Origin: Devosia sp.
Lineage (GTDB): Bacteria > Pseudomonadota > Alphaproteobacteria > Rhizobiales > Devosiaceae
Assembly: GCF_014860165.1 (NCBI RefSeq)
Contig: NZ_JACZKG010000081.1
Span: 1-54,928 of the forward strand
DNA: 54,928 nt
Reading direction: 5' to 3'
The first letter of the stretch is position 1. The number at the start of each line of letters is the position of its first letter. Below, one piece after another: positions 9,203 to 17,992 of this stretch. The notes under the pieces are model-generated. The model saw only the letters and a program-made list of their open reading frames with translations, was not told the origin of the DNA and did no database searches. The translations under genes were made by a program, and so were the position numbers.

Positions 9203-11020
9203 TCAGAGCGGCGAGATTTCCAAGTTCACCTGCCCGCTGGCGGCATTGCCCAACGCTGTGAACAGCACCCGGGTCAGATCGACCGATGGGGCATATTGTT
9301 TCTCGACGCCGTCATGGCGCTCGGTGCTCACCGATACGGCCTGCGGATCGAACCGCACCGACACTCCGCCCGCCGCGTCGCCAATGCGCACCGTTTCCGG
9401 CCCCGCCTCGACGGCCAGCGGCGTGACGAGCACGGATTGGAAAGTCCCGGCGCCATTGGCAAAGCCATAGCTGTCGCTGAGCGTGACCCGCCCGCCCCGC
9501 ACGCTGCGATCGAACACCACATCGCGTTCCAGCGACGTGATCCCCGCCTCGGCGGGATAGGCCGCCGCCATGGCCAGTGTCAGCCGATCCGCGTCGGCTC
9601 CATGGCTGTGCGTAATGACGGAGGCCGCATGCTGGCGGCCCACGGCCTGCTCATGGCCGTTGACGACAGGCACCGAATGCCCGCGCGAGGAGGCCATGAT
9701 GTTGCTGTAGCGCTCGGGCCCGAAATAGGCCTTGGAATAACGCCCGCGCCCGGGGTCGGTCAGCACCACCTTGCCCTTGCTCACCGCGATCAGCGAGCCG
9801 ACATCGTTCTGGTTGTGCATCTCGTCATTGTGCCCGCCCTTGATGGCGAGCCGCAGCGAATTGGGATCACCCGGATCGAGCCGGCTGATCATCCACGCCA
9901 TGTCGGCAAACCAGTCATGCGACGTGCCGCCAAAGGCGACATTGCGCTCCGGCAGCGGCCAGGCGAACTGACGCAACGGCCAGGCGAACTGGTTGAAGAC
10001 TTCCACCGAGAAATCGTTCTGCATGCCCAGCTCGGTCAGCGCCGGCAGCTCCAGCCGCTCGGCCAGATGGCTGAGCAGGCCCGGATGGAAGGTGGGATTG
10101 CTATCGGAGTCCGAAAAGCTCGCCCACAAACCCTGCGTCAGCACGGTCCGCACCGGGAACTGGGCGATTTCGCGGATCTGCGGATCGTCCAGCAGGTCGA
10201 TCTGCCCGCCGGTCCGGGCATGCAGGAGCTGGGCCAGCACGACATAATTGCCAAAGCCATAGGACCAGTAGTCCGGCCCTTCCGACGAGCCGCCCTGGCT
10301 GTCGAAGGTCTCCAGATAGTCGGCAAGGCTGTGCAGCCCGCGCGTGATGATATTGGCCAGCCGGTCGAGGTCGGTTTCGAGATAGCAGGCCGCGCCCACC
10401 ACCCCGGCGACGCAGACCGCAGTCCAGTTATTGACCTGCCGGTCCGGTGTCGAATGCAGCCACCAGTGATCGTTGCGGTCCAGGAACGGCGCCACGGTCC
10501 GCCGGTCGATCTCGCTGCGCAGCCGGGCCCGGAGCGATGGCGAGAGCGCATCGCCGATCAGATAGTCCATTTCGGCAAGGTCGAGCGCCGTCATGGCGGC
10601 TGCCAGGTCGACCGTCGGGTGATCGGGCATGTCGAGCATGCGGGCATGGGCGGGCCAGGCCCAGTTGGTCTCCTCCAGCCGGGCAAAGGCAATATTCTCG
10701 ATGGCGTCGACAAACGCCCCCTGCCCGTCCAGCCACTCGGCGAGCGTCAGGCGATAGAGCATGTTGCGGCGCTGGCGCTGGGCATCTTCATAGCCCTCGC
10801 GCCGCCCGGTACGCATGAATTCGAGATAGAGGTCGGCCGGCAGCGCCGGGATCGATTCGGCGGCATCGGCCTGGGCCGCGGCCAGCAGCTGCCCCACGGC
10901 GTCTTCGCCGGCACGACTGCGCACTGCCGCAACCGCCGCACCACGGACAAAGGGCGAAAAGACTGGAGCGCTTTCCAGCACCATGCGGACGTGCCTGACG
11001 TTCCACCGCCGCAATTCCAT
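9203..11020 (-). CDS. heparinase II/III family protein (polysaccharide lyase-like)
   Basis: A 605-residue protein resembling heparinase II/III and oligo-alginate lyase enzymes, which cleave uronic-acid polysaccharides by beta-elimination. Seen: the helical toroid region with QVNNWTAVC near residue 195 (the Asn of NNW is a usual active-site residue in this superfamily), a YWSYGFGNYV segment near 260, and a C-terminal beta-sandwich half with HNDEMHNQNDVGS near 400, where the His and Asn residues line the site. There is no signal peptide, so it probably acts in the cytoplasm on imported oligosaccharide. ATG 11020 has a GGGAGG nearby; GTG 11023 is the alternative. It carries a 7-residue tandem duplication (QFAWPL twice). 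It is the first gene of the operon, behind the LacI operator array. Confidence 0.85.
   Translation of the reverse strand: MELRRWNVRHVRMVLESAPVFSPFVRGAAVAAVRSRAGEDAVGQLLAAAQADAAESIPALPADLYLEFMRTGRREGYEDAQRQRRNMLYRLTLAEWLDGQGAFVDAIENIAFARLEETNWAWPAHARMLDMPDHPTVDLAAAMTALDLAEMDYLIGDALSPSLRARLRSEIDRRTVAPFLDRNDHWWLHSTPDRQVNNWTAVCVAGVVGAACYLETDLDRLANIITRGLHSLADYLETFDSQGGSSEGPDYWSYGFGNYVVLAQLLHARTGGQIDLLDDPQIREIAQFPVRTVLTQGLWASFSDSDSNPTFHPGLLSHLAERLELPALTELGMQNDFSVEVFNQFAWPLRQFAWPLPERNVAFGGTSHDWFADMAWMISRLDPGDPNSLRLAIKGGHNDEMHNQNDVGSLIAVSKGKVVLTDPGRGRYSKAYFGPERYSNIMASSRGHSVPVVNGHEQAVGRQHAASVITHSHGADADRLTLAMAAAYPAEAGITSLERDVVFDRSVRGGRVTLSDSYGFANGAGTFQSVLVTPLAVEAGPETVRIGDAAGGVSVRFDPQAVSVSTERHDGVEKQYAPSVDLTRVLFTALGNAASGQVNLEISPL
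9950..9991. repeat. in-frame 21-bp tandem duplication inside the lyase gene
   Basis: Two 21-base units (9950-9970 and 9971-9991) match at 18 of 21 positions; the last 15 bases (CGGCCAGGCGAACTG) are identical. They encode QFAWPL twice in a row with one residue between. The reading frame is kept. Confidence 0.8.
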
Positions 11021-11113
11021 CACCCCTCCCGAGCGCCGTACCGACGCTGTGCCCTCAGACGTGCCGCGCTGCCCCTATTGATGGGGGCAGGCGCAGGTCA
11101 GGGGCCCTGACTT

Positions 11114-11204
11114 ACGCAACCTCGTCAACGGTAGGACAGATTTTGCGTCACCGCAAGCATTTTGCGCAAATTACGCAAATTACGCAAATTTGTTCATATT
11201 GCGT
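11114..11204. promoter_or_regulatory. LacI-type operator array upstream of the lyase operon
   Basis: The 314-base gap 11021-11334 holds at least six copies of an ACGCAA/TTGCGT half-site: ACGCAA 11114-11119, TTGCGT 11143-11148, the palindrome TTTGCGCAAA 11161-11170, ACGCAA 11173-11178 and 11182-11187, and TTGCGT 11199-11204. Three units of a 9-base repeat (RCGCAAATT) run head to tail at 11164-11190. The same half-sites form a perfect inverted repeat in front of the LacI gene (12380-12394), so the array is best read as the binding region of that regulator controlling the lyase/ABC operon. Nothing else is seen in the rest of the gap. Confidence 0.7.
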
Positions 11205-11334
11205 TGAACCGACAAAGGGATAGGTGGCGCATAGCGGCAGCGGGTGACACTCAACGCTAACAGTCTGCTAACAAATTTGGGGCGGATGTTGCGGCACATC
11301 GCGCGGTCGCGGCCCCGCTCGGTAAGTCGCCGCG

Positions 11335-12357
11335 CTACCGCGTCGCCATCTGCTGCGCGGCGAAAACCGTCTCGCCCGGCACCATGGTCACACCCACTTC
11401 GAGCTGCTGCACCGCCGCCTCGCCGTCCATGTGCTGGCTCAGCAAGCGCACCGCCCCGCGCCCGATCGCCTCGCGATCCACCCGCACCGTGCTCAGCCGC
11501 GGCGTGGCCATGCCGGCAAGCGGCAAGTCATCGAAGCCGATCATCGAAAATCCAGGCGGCAAGGGGCTTTCCGGACCATAGAGGCCTTCCAGCATCTCTA
11601 CCGCGGCGATGTCGTTCCAGCTGAACATCGCCGTCACGTCATGCTTGCCGGCCAGCAGATCCGCCAGCAATTCATGGGTCTTGCGTTCCGCCGTATTGAC
11701 GATCACCCCCACTGCGCCCGGCATCGCCGCAATCGCCGCCTCAAAGCCCCGCTGCCGCTGCAAAATGGTGGGCCGATAGCGATGGGTATAGTGCAGAATG
11801 CGCCGATGCCCGGCATCGAGCAGCCGCTGTGTCGCCTGATAGGCGCCGTAGAAATTGGCCGGCGATACCGAGCTGATCCGCATCCGGGGATCGCTGCCAT
11901 TGACCAGCACCGCCGGAATGTCCTCGTCCGCGCACCACAGGGCTAGGTCATCCCAGGCATCGATGCCAGCCAGCAGCACGCCGCCGGCATCGGCCTGCGC
12001 GATTTGCTTGCTGATCATTTCCAGCGTCACCGCGGTTTCGTTGACCAGCCGCACGTCGAGCATCATGCCGGCTTCGGCCGCCTGCGCCCGCATGCCCTCG
12101 ACAATGCCGAAATAGAACCCGGAAAGCCCGCTCGTGGCGCTGCCCAGGGGCACCAGCGCCACCGCCCGCTTGTCCCCGCCGGCCGCCACCGCATTATGCT
12201 TGGATTTGTAGCCCAGCGTGCGCGCCATGCGCTGCACGTCGCGCCGCACCGCGTCGCTGATGCCGATTTCATTGGCCAGCGCCCGCGACACCGTGCTGAC
12301 GGAAACGCCAAGGCGCTCCGCAATGTCGGTCTGGTTTGTGCGTTTCTGAGTCGCCAC
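11335..12357 (-). CDS. LacI family transcriptional regulator
   Basis: A 340-residue repressor of the LacI/GalR family. Seen: an N-terminal helix-turn-helix (TDIAERLGVSVSTVSRAL, residues 9-26) followed by the hinge helix region near residue 50, then a periplasmic-binding-protein-like effector domain ending in the family motif with GFDDLPLAGMATPRLSTV near residue 275, which typically touches the sugar ligand. The start is GTG at 12357. It lies between the esterase and the lyase operon on the same strand. An ACGCAA-TAT-TTGCGT palindrome 23 bases upstream of the start suggests autoregulation, and the operator array at 11114-11204 suggests it controls the lyase/ABC operon. The inducer is probably a breakdown product of the polysaccharide. 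Confidence 0.93.
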   Translation of the reverse strand: MATQKRTNQTDIAERLGVSVSTVSRALANEIGISDAVRRDVQRMARTLGYKSKHNAVAAGGDKRAVALVPLGSATSGLSGFYFGIVEGMRAQAAEAGMMLDVRLVNETAVTLEMISKQIAQADAGGVLLAGIDAWDDLALWCADEDIPAVLVNGSDPRMRISSVSPANFYGAYQATQRLLDAGHRRILHYTHRYRPTILQRQRGFEAAIAAMPGAVGVIVNTAERKTHELLADLLAGKHDVTAMFSWNDIAAVEMLEGLYGPESPLPPGFSMIGFDDLPLAGMATPRLSTVRVDREAIGRGAVRLLSQHMDGEAAVQQLEVGVTMVPGETVFAAQQMATR

Positions 12358-12379
12358 TGCTACGCCTCGCTTCTCATCT

Positions 12380-12394
12380 ACGCAATATTTGCGT
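12380..12394. promoter_or_regulatory. LacI operator, autoregulatory
   Basis: ACGCAA (12380-12385), a 3-base spacer TAT, then TTGCGT (12389-12394): a perfect 6-base inverted repeat 23 bases upstream of the GTG start of the LacI gene. It matches the half-sites in the array before the lyase gene. Confidence 0.65.
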
Positions 12395-12432
12395 TTTTTG
12401 AGCAGCGCAAGGGCCTAGGCGACTTATCCCCC

Positions 12433-13401
12433 TCAGCCGAAGCGGCTGGCCAGCCAAACCATTTGCGCCCGCTCCTGGAATGCCTGGCCGCCTTCGTGAT
12501 TATTGTACTCGTATTCCTCGATGCTCTTGTCCGCCCCGCCATAGGCGTGGAAGGCACCATAGACCGTCGAGGGCGGGCAGATATCGTCCATGACGGCAAC
12601 CGAAAACAAGGCAGCCGCCCTTGCCTGCCGCGCGAAGTTGACGCCATCGAAATAGTCGAGCGTTTCAAAGACCTTGGCCTTCTTGTCGCGATGCTGCGCC
12701 AGGAAGCGGACAAGCTCCAGATAGGGGTCGCGGCTGGCCTTCTGCACCGCCCGCGGATAGTCGCAGAGGAACGGCACGTCGGGCATCGCCGCCTTGATGC
12801 GGGCATCGATCCCCGCTGCCGCCAGTGCAATCCCGCCGCCCTGGCTGCCACCACAGACGGCGATCCTGTCGCCATCGACGAAATCCTGCGCCACCAGCAT
12901 GTCGATGGCGCGCACCGCATCGGTAAAGACGCGGCGATAGTAATACTCATTCTTGTCGAGGACGCCCTTGGTCATCACGCCCGGGATGGAGGGCGTCGTG
13001 CCCACCGGGTCGGACGTAGCGCCCAGCGACCAGCCGCTGCCTTGCCCGCGCGTATCCATGCGGAAATAGGCATAGCTCGAGGCGGCCCAATGCAGTTGCT
13101 CATGCGCAAAGCCGCGCCCGCCGCCATAGCCCACATACTGCACCACCAGCGGCAGCCGGCCGCTCCTGACGGCCGGCAGCACCAGCCAGCCCTTGATCGG
13201 ATGGCCGCCAAAGCCGGGAAAGGTCACGTCGAACGCCTCGACGACCTTCAGCGTGGTCTCGGCCGGCACGATGCTCACCGGCCCGCCAACCGCCCGCGCC
13301 TCGGCAATAGTCGCTTCCCAGAACGCCGCGAAGTCGCCGGGCATCTGCACGCTGCTGCGATAGGCACCAAGTTCGGGCTGGATCAGATCGGGAAAGGGCA
13401 C
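12433..13401 (-). CDS. acetylxylan esterase family (AXE1/cephalosporin-C deacetylase-like)
   Basis: A 322-residue alpha/beta-hydrolase of the AXE1 family, which removes acetyl groups from acetylated sugars. Seen: the nucleophile elbow GGSQGGG near residue 180, the RMDTRGQG segment near 117 that carries a family Arg/Asp/Gln motif, and a C-terminal NNHEGG holding the catalytic His near residue 305. The catalytic Asp is probably in the DDICPPST segment near 270. No signal peptide is seen, so it deacetylates imported oligosaccharides in the cytoplasm. The start is GTG 13401 with GGAG about nine bases upstream. It is transcribed in the same direction as the LacI gene 75 bases downstream and supports the view that the locus handles an acetylated polysaccharide. 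Confidence 0.88.
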   Translation of the reverse strand: MPFPDLIQPELGAYRSSVQMPGDFAAFWEATIAEARAVGGPVSIVPAETTLKVVEAFDVTFPGFGGHPIKGWLVLPAVRSGRLPLVVQYVGYGGGRGFAHEQLHWAASSYAYFRMDTRGQGSGWSLGATSDPVGTTPSIPGVMTKGVLDKNEYYYRRVFTDAVRAIDMLVAQDFVDGDRIAVCGGSQGGGIALAAAGIDARIKAAMPDVPFLCDYPRAVQKASRDPYLELVRFLAQHRDKKAKVFETLDYFDGVNFARQARAAALFSVAVMDDICPPSTVYGAFHAYGGADKSIEEYEYNNHEGGQAFQERAQMVWLASRFG

Positions 13402-13481
13402 GGCACGACTCCTCGTTGTCGCGCCGACAATGCACCGCTACCCGCTTCCATACCAGACGGATGGACAGCTTTGGCCACAGC

Positions 13482-13509
13482 AAAAGGCCCCGCGCGATGG
13501 CGGGGCCTT
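13482..13509 (-). terminator. Rho-independent terminator of motAB
   Basis: On the minus strand a perfect 10-base stem (AAGGCCCCGC with GCGGGGCCTT, arms 13484-13493 and 13500-13509, 6-base loop) is followed by a TTTT run, 14 bases past the motB stop. This is the clearest intrinsic terminator in the window. Confidence 0.85.
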
Positions 13510-13522
13510 CATGAGGTTCAAC

Positions 13523-14443
13523 TCAGGGCTCAAGCCCCGCCGGAACCGGCGGCGTTTCATAGAGCAGCGTGATCTCGACCCGCTCATTGGCCGCCATATA
13601 GGGGTCGTTGGGGAAGAACGGCTCGGCCGTGGAACGGCCGACCACCGAATTGATGCGGTCATCCGCCAGTCCGAATTCGCCAAGGATCTGCCGCACCGTA
13701 TTGGCGCGGTCGGCGGACAATTCCCACGAGCCATAGCGTGGATTGGCGTAGATTCCACCGGCTGCCGTATGCCCGGCAATCCGTACCGGGCTCGACAGCT
13801 TCTGCAGGATCGGCGCGATGGCGGCGATGGCCTGCCGCGTCACCTCGTTGGGATATTTCGAGCCCTCGGGGAACATCGGCCGGCCTTCCTGGTCGATGAT
13901 CCGGATGTTCAGCCCTTCATCGGTCTCCTCGACGATCAGGTTGTCGGCGATCTCGGTGATGTCAGGCAGCGCCTGCCAGGCCTGGCGGATGCTCGCCGCG
14001 GCGCTGTGGAAGCCCTGGTCGTCGGTGGCCTTGAGGTCATATTGCGAGGCATTGGCTGATTCGAATTCGTTGCCCTGCTGCTGGTCGCGACCGCTCATCG
14101 CGCCTTCTACGGTGCCGAACTCCTCGCCCTTGGGCGTCACCGAGGCGTCGACACGTTCCTGCGGGGTCGAGCCCGCCATCAGTGCACCGGCATTATCCAG
14201 CGCCGTGCCACCCATCAAGCCACCCGAGCCACTTGTCGTGGGCGCGATATTGGGTGGGGCGAAATAGGTGGCCAGGCCTTCCTTCTGCTCTGGCGTGGTC
14301 ATGCTGATCAGCCAGAGCAACAGGAAGAAGGCCATCATGGCCGTCACGAAGTCAGCATAGGCGATCTTCCAGGCGCCGCCATGGTGGGCGTGCTTGTTCT
14401 TCTTGACCTTCTTGATGATGATCGGCTGGTCGAAGTTCGCCAT
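13523..14443 (-). CDS. motB: flagellar motor protein MotB
   Basis: A 306-residue stator protein. Seen: a basic N-terminal tail, one transmembrane helix starting at KIAYADFVTAMMAFF with the proton-channel Asp at residue 31, a periplasmic linker, and a C-terminal OmpA-like peptidoglycan-binding domain (GHTAAGG near 225, RANTVRQIL near 245, ANERVEITLLY at the end). It anchors the MotA ring to the cell wall and carries the proton path that drives flagellar rotation. It is encoded 21 bases downstream of motA in the same transcript. No other flagellar gene is in the window. Confidence 0.95.
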   Translation of the reverse strand: MANFDQPIIIKKVKKNKHAHHGGAWKIAYADFVTAMMAFFLLLWLISMTTPEQKEGLATYFAPPNIAPTTSGSGGLMGGTALDNAGALMAGSTPQERVDASVTPKGEEFGTVEGAMSGRDQQQGNEFESANASQYDLKATDDQGFHSAAASIRQAWQALPDITEIADNLIVEETDEGLNIRIIDQEGRPMFPEGSKYPNEVTRQAIAAIAPILQKLSSPVRIAGHTAAGGIYANPRYGSWELSADRANTVRQILGEFGLADDRINSVVGRSTAEPFFPNDPYMAANERVEITLLYETPPVPAGLEP

Positions 14444-14464
14444 TCTGGCTTCCTGGGTCGTAGA

Positions 14465-15328
14465 CTATGTCGCGGCGGGCAGGTTTGCCGTTGCCTCGTC
14501 GATTTCAGCAAAGCTCGGCCGGTCTTCCGACATCAGCGCCTTGCGCGCGAATTCGATGGCCATGACAGGCACCTGCCCGGAAATATGGGCCAGCAGGCCC
14601 ACCTTGAGCGACAGGAAATACTTGTCCTCGGCCTCGTAGATGTTGCGCAGCGACTGCGCGAACGGGCCGAAGAAACCATAGGCCACGAACACGCCGAAGA
14701 ACGTACCGACCAGGGCGCCGCCGATCATGTGGCCGAGCACTTCGGGCGGCTCGCTGATGGCGCCCATGGTGTGAATTACGCCCAGAACGGCGGCCACGAT
14801 GCCCAGGGCCGGCGTACCGTCGGCCAAAGCCTGCATGGCGTTGACGACGCGCTCATTCTCCTGGTGGTGGGTCTCCAGTTCCTCGTCCATCAACGCTTCC
14901 ATCTCATGCACGTTGTTGGAACCCAGCGTCACCATGCGGAGATAGTCGCAGACGAATTCCACCGCGTGATGGTTTTTCGCAAAGGTGGGAAAGCGCGCGA
15001 ACAGCGTCGATTCCTCGGGATTTTCGATATGCTGCTCGAGAGCCAGGATGCCCTTGGACTGCACCAGCTTGTAGAGGCTGAATTGCATGCCGAGCAGTTC
15101 GACATAGGCCGCCTTGTTGTATTTGGGGCCTTTGAACAGCGTGCCGAAGACGCCGAGCGTCTGTTTCAGCACTGCGCCGGTATTGCCGATGACGAAGGCG
15201 CCGATGGCGGCACCCAGAATGATGACGAATTCGAAGGGCTGCCACAGCACATACATGTGCCCGCCCACGCCGAGATATCCGCCGACAACGCTGCCAACGA
15301 CGATGAGGATGCCGATAATAAGACGCAT
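14465..15328 (-). CDS. motA: flagellar motor stator protein MotA
   Basis: A 287-residue membrane protein of the MotA/TolQ/ExbB family, the size expected of alphaproteobacterial MotA. Seen: four hydrophobic segments (residues 2-25, about 33-50, 170-190 and 200-222), the cytoplasmic region between helices 2 and 3, and the conserved TPALGIVAAVLGVIHTMG stretch near 170 with the Pro residues needed for torque generation. It forms the stator with MotB. The gene starts the motAB unit; its promoter should lie in the 181 bases before the pca cluster (15329-15509). Confidence 0.95.
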   Translation of the reverse strand: MRLIIGILIVVGSVVGGYLGVGGHMYVLWQPFEFVIILGAAIGAFVIGNTGAVLKQTLGVFGTLFKGPKYNKAAYVELLGMQFSLYKLVQSKGILALEQHIENPEESTLFARFPTFAKNHHAVEFVCDYLRMVTLGSNNVHEMEALMDEELETHHQENERVVNAMQALADGTPALGIVAAVLGVIHTMGAISEPPEVLGHMIGGALVGTFFGVFVAYGFFGPFAQSLRNIYEAEDKYFLSLKVGLLAHISGQVPVMAIEFARKALMSEDRPSFAEIDEATANLPAAT

Positions 15329-15509
15329 TAGACCTGAAACTCACCTAGTGGACGACGTCGTTTCCAGGTCGGCATTATCGGTCGGTTTACCTTAACAGCC
15401 GGTTATCCACGGGTCTCGCCCTCACGGCACCATTGCCAGCCGGATGTGCCACAAGCCTTAAGATCGAAGCGGAGAGTTGAATTGAATCTCGGCGACCTGC
15501 ACGCAGCCG

Positions 15510-16556
15510 TCAGGGCGCGGGAAAGCTCAATTGGCCCAGCAGCAGGTTTCCGAGGCGCAGGCTGGCTCCGGTGGCAATGACGAGGGGCGGCAAGGCGAGC
15601 CATTCCAGCGTCCAGGCTGCGCCCGACCGCTCGTTTTCATGCACCATGGACTGCTGCAGCACCCCGACGAGACCGGCATTGTAGCGCGCCAGCGCCACCA
15701 GCACCTCGGCATTCACCGGGTTGGACTTGTGCGCCATCGAGGACGAACCGCCGCCGCCCGCAATGGTCACCGCGCCGATCTCGTTCTGCGCCAGCAGAGC
15801 CACGTCGGCGCCAATCTTGCCCAGCGTGCCGGTCAGCAGGGCCAGCAGCGACGCGAAGCCGACCAGCGGATCGCGGGCCGATTGCCACGGCTCGGCAAGG
15901 CCCAGATCGAGCTGTCGCGCCAGCGCGCGTGCAACCGCCTCGCCATGCGGGCCAAAGCTGCTGCGGTCGCCAATGGGGCCGCCGAGCTGGATCACCAGGA
16001 GGCTGCGGCGCACCGCCTGCAGCGCCGCCAGGTGGCGGCGAAGCGGCACCATCCAGGTCGCGAGCTTGGCGCTCACGCTATAGGGCAGAGCGCGCTGCAT
16101 GCGCGTATGGGCCATCAGCCCCTGCCCGCCATAGCGAGTCACGAGCCCGTCCAAGGCATCGAGCATTGGGGTCAGCCGCGCGACCAACACCGCGATGACC
16201 GAGGCCAGTTGCAGCACCAGCGCCGTGTCGATCACATCCTGGCTGGTGGCCCCCTTGTGCAGGGCCTCGGCATGGGGCGCGGCGATGCGGCGCCGCATCT
16301 GCACCAGCAAAGCTGGCACCACCACCCCATCGCGCGCCATGCCTAGCGCCAGATCATCCCAATCCGGCTCGAAACCGTCGAGGCCCGCAGCGATGGCCGT
16401 GGCGGCCTCCGCGCTGATCAGCCCGGCCTCCGCCTCGGCCTGCGCCAGCGCCACCTCGAACGTCACCATGGCGGCAACCTGCGCCGCATCGGCCAGCAGC
16501 GCTTCGATTTCCGGGTCGCCCGCGAGGGCTGCGAGCAGGGAACGATTTCCAGTCAT
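15510..16556 (-). CDS. pcaB: 3-carboxy-cis,cis-muconate cycloisomerase
   Basis: A 348-residue member of the fumarase/aspartase superfamily that converts 3-carboxy-cis,cis-muconate to 4-carboxymuconolactone. Seen: HKGATSQDVIDTAL near residue 100, and the superfamily signature GSSSMAHKSNP near 265, with the catalytic Ser loop. The protein is shorter than some PcaB (about 450), matching the short rhizobial form. It is the last gene of pcaDCHGB, 69 bases after pcaG. A fumarate-lyase family enzyme with another substrate is possible on sequence alone, but the neighbours make pcaB nearly certain. Confidence 0.93.
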   Translation of the reverse strand: MTGNRSLLAALAGDPEIEALLADAAQVAAMVTFEVALAQAEAEAGLISAEAATAIAAGLDGFEPDWDDLALGMARDGVVVPALLVQMRRRIAAPHAEALHKGATSQDVIDTALVLQLASVIAVLVARLTPMLDALDGLVTRYGGQGLMAHTRMQRALPYSVSAKLATWMVPLRRHLAALQAVRRSLLVIQLGGPIGDRSSFGPHGEAVARALARQLDLGLAEPWQSARDPLVGFASLLALLTGTLGKIGADVALLAQNEIGAVTIAGGGGSSSMAHKSNPVNAEVLVALARYNAGLVGVLQQSMVHENERSGAAWTLEWLALPPLVIATGASLRLGNLLLGQLSFPAP

Positions 16557-16625
16557 GGCCGCAATCTAGACTCGCTCGGGCACGATGGCGATGCCCAGCC
16601 GGGCTGGCCCGGCAAGGCCATGCAC

Positions 16626-17246
16626 CTAGACGTCGAAAAACACCGTTTCCCGGTCCCCCTGCAGGTAGATATCCAGCACATAGCGCGGCGGGGCGCCGTC
16701 TTCCCGGTGCGCAATCAGCGTCGCCCGCCGCAGAGGGTCGGCAATCTTGCCGAGCACCCAGTCGGTCGCATTGGCATCGGCCTCGTCGGCGAAATAGAGC
16801 CGTGTCTGCAGCCCGATATTGATGCCGCGCGCCACGATCCACAGTGCCACATGCGGCGCCATCGGCCGGCCATCGGGCCCGGGTACCGGACCCGGCTTGA
16901 TCGTCTCGAAGCTGAACACGCCATCGGCATCGGTCGGCTGCCGCCCCCAGCCGGTAAAGGCCGGCGCGACATTGGAGCCCGGCCCCATCGGCGCAGCGTA
17001 GGACCCGTTGGAATCGGCCTGCCACAGTTCGACCACCGCATCGCCCACCGGCACCCCGGCACCATCGATGACGCGGCCCGTGATGATGATGCGTTCGCCC
17101 GCCGTGTCCGGCGTCAGCATGCTTGCACCGAGATCGCTGGCATAGACGCCCCTGATGTCGGCAAAGTTGGGCGTCATGCCGATATGCACGTAGGGACCTG
17201 CCGTCTGCGACGGGGTTTCCCTGAGCCTGGGAACCGGATGCAGCAT
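16626..17246 (-). CDS. pcaG: protocatechuate 3,4-dioxygenase alpha subunit
   Basis: A 206-residue intradiol dioxygenase subunit. Seen: the N-terminal ETPSQTAGPYVHIG segment, VVELWQADSNGSYAAP in the centre and GRPMAPHVALWIVARG near residue 130. It lacks the full set of Tyr/His iron ligands, as expected of the alpha subunit, which completes the active site of PcaH. Its ATG at 17246 shares a base with the pcaH stop (TGATG). The enzyme opens the ring of protocatechuate between the two hydroxyls. Confidence 0.95.
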   Translation of the reverse strand: MLHPVPRLRETPSQTAGPYVHIGMTPNFADIRGVYASDLGASMLTPDTAGERIIITGRVIDGAGVPVGDAVVELWQADSNGSYAAPMGPGSNVAPAFTGWGRQPTDADGVFSFETIKPGPVPGPDGRPMAPHVALWIVARGINIGLQTRLYFADEADANATDWVLGKIADPLRRATLIAHREDGAPPRYVLDIYLQGDRETVFFDV

Positions 17247-17992
17247 CAGTTTCCCTCCAGTTTGTTCTCGAACATGGTCGAGCGGCGGCCGCGCAACACG
17301 ATATCGAAGCGATAGGCCAAGGCGTCCATGGGCGTTGTATTGTGCCGGTCGAGCCGGGCAATCAACTGGTCGATGGCGGCCTTGTCGGGAATGGTGCCGA
17401 CAATCGGACACTGCCAGATCATCGGGTCCCCCTCGAAATACATCTGGGTGATCAGCCGCTGCGCGAAGGCGTGGCCGAAGACGGAAAAGTGGATATGGGC
17501 CGGCCGCCAGTCATTGCCGCCATTGGGCCAGGGATAGGCCCCGGGCTTGATCGTGCGGAACGAGTAGAAGCCGTCCGCATCGGTAATGGCCCGGCCGCAG
17601 CCGCCGAAATTGCGGTCGAGCGGCGCCAGGTATCCTTCCTTCTTGTGTCGATAACGCCCGCCGGCATTGGCCTGCCAGAACTCGACCAGCGTATTGGGCA
17701 CCGCCCGCGCATTCTCGTCCAGCACCTGGCCATAGACGATCAACCGCTGGCCGATGGCCTCCGTGCCATCCTGGCTGTAATTGCGGATCAGGTCATTATC
17801 GAGCGCATTGAGGCTCGAATGTCCGAAGGTCGGGCCCGTCAGTTCCGATGCCGTCCCCCCCAGCGACAGCAGTGAATTGCGCGGCGCGCGAAAGGTCGCG
17901 CTCTTGTAGCCCGGTGTATTGGCCGGCGGATGCCAGGCCCGGTCGCGGGGAAAAAGCACGCCGTCCGCCCCCGGCAGGATGATGCCGCTCAT
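17246..17992 (-). CDS. pcaH: protocatechuate 3,4-dioxygenase beta subunit
   Basis: A 248-residue catalytic subunit. The non-haem Fe(III) ligands are visible: Tyr in GGRYRH, Tyr in GAYPWPN, and the two His of AHIHFS. The N-terminal region has the TGPTFGHSS segment typical of PcaH. With PcaG it converts protocatechuate and O2 to 3-carboxy-cis,cis-muconate. The ATG overlaps the pcaC stop by four bases. Confidence 0.96.
   Translation of the reverse strand: MSGIILPGADGVLFPRDRAWHPPANTPGYKSATFRAPRNSLLSLGGTASELTGPTFGHSSLNALDNDLIRNYSQDGTEAIGQRLIVYGQVLDENARAVPNTLVEFWQANAGGRYRHKKEGYLAPLDRNFGGCGRAITDADGFYSFRTIKPGAYPWPNGGNDWRPAHIHFSVFGHAFAQRLITQMYFEGDPMIWQCPIVGTIPDKAAIDQLIARLDRHNTTPMDALAYRFDIVLRGRRSTMFENKLEGN

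Noticed and set aside
9956..9991. Assembly error producing the lyase duplication
   Set aside because: The two units differ at three positions, so a simple copy artefact is unlikely, though read support cannot be checked here.
15329..15509. Sigma-54-like promoter before motA (GGCAC / GC elements)
   Set aside because: The GG and GC dinucleotides are at the wrong spacing on both strands.
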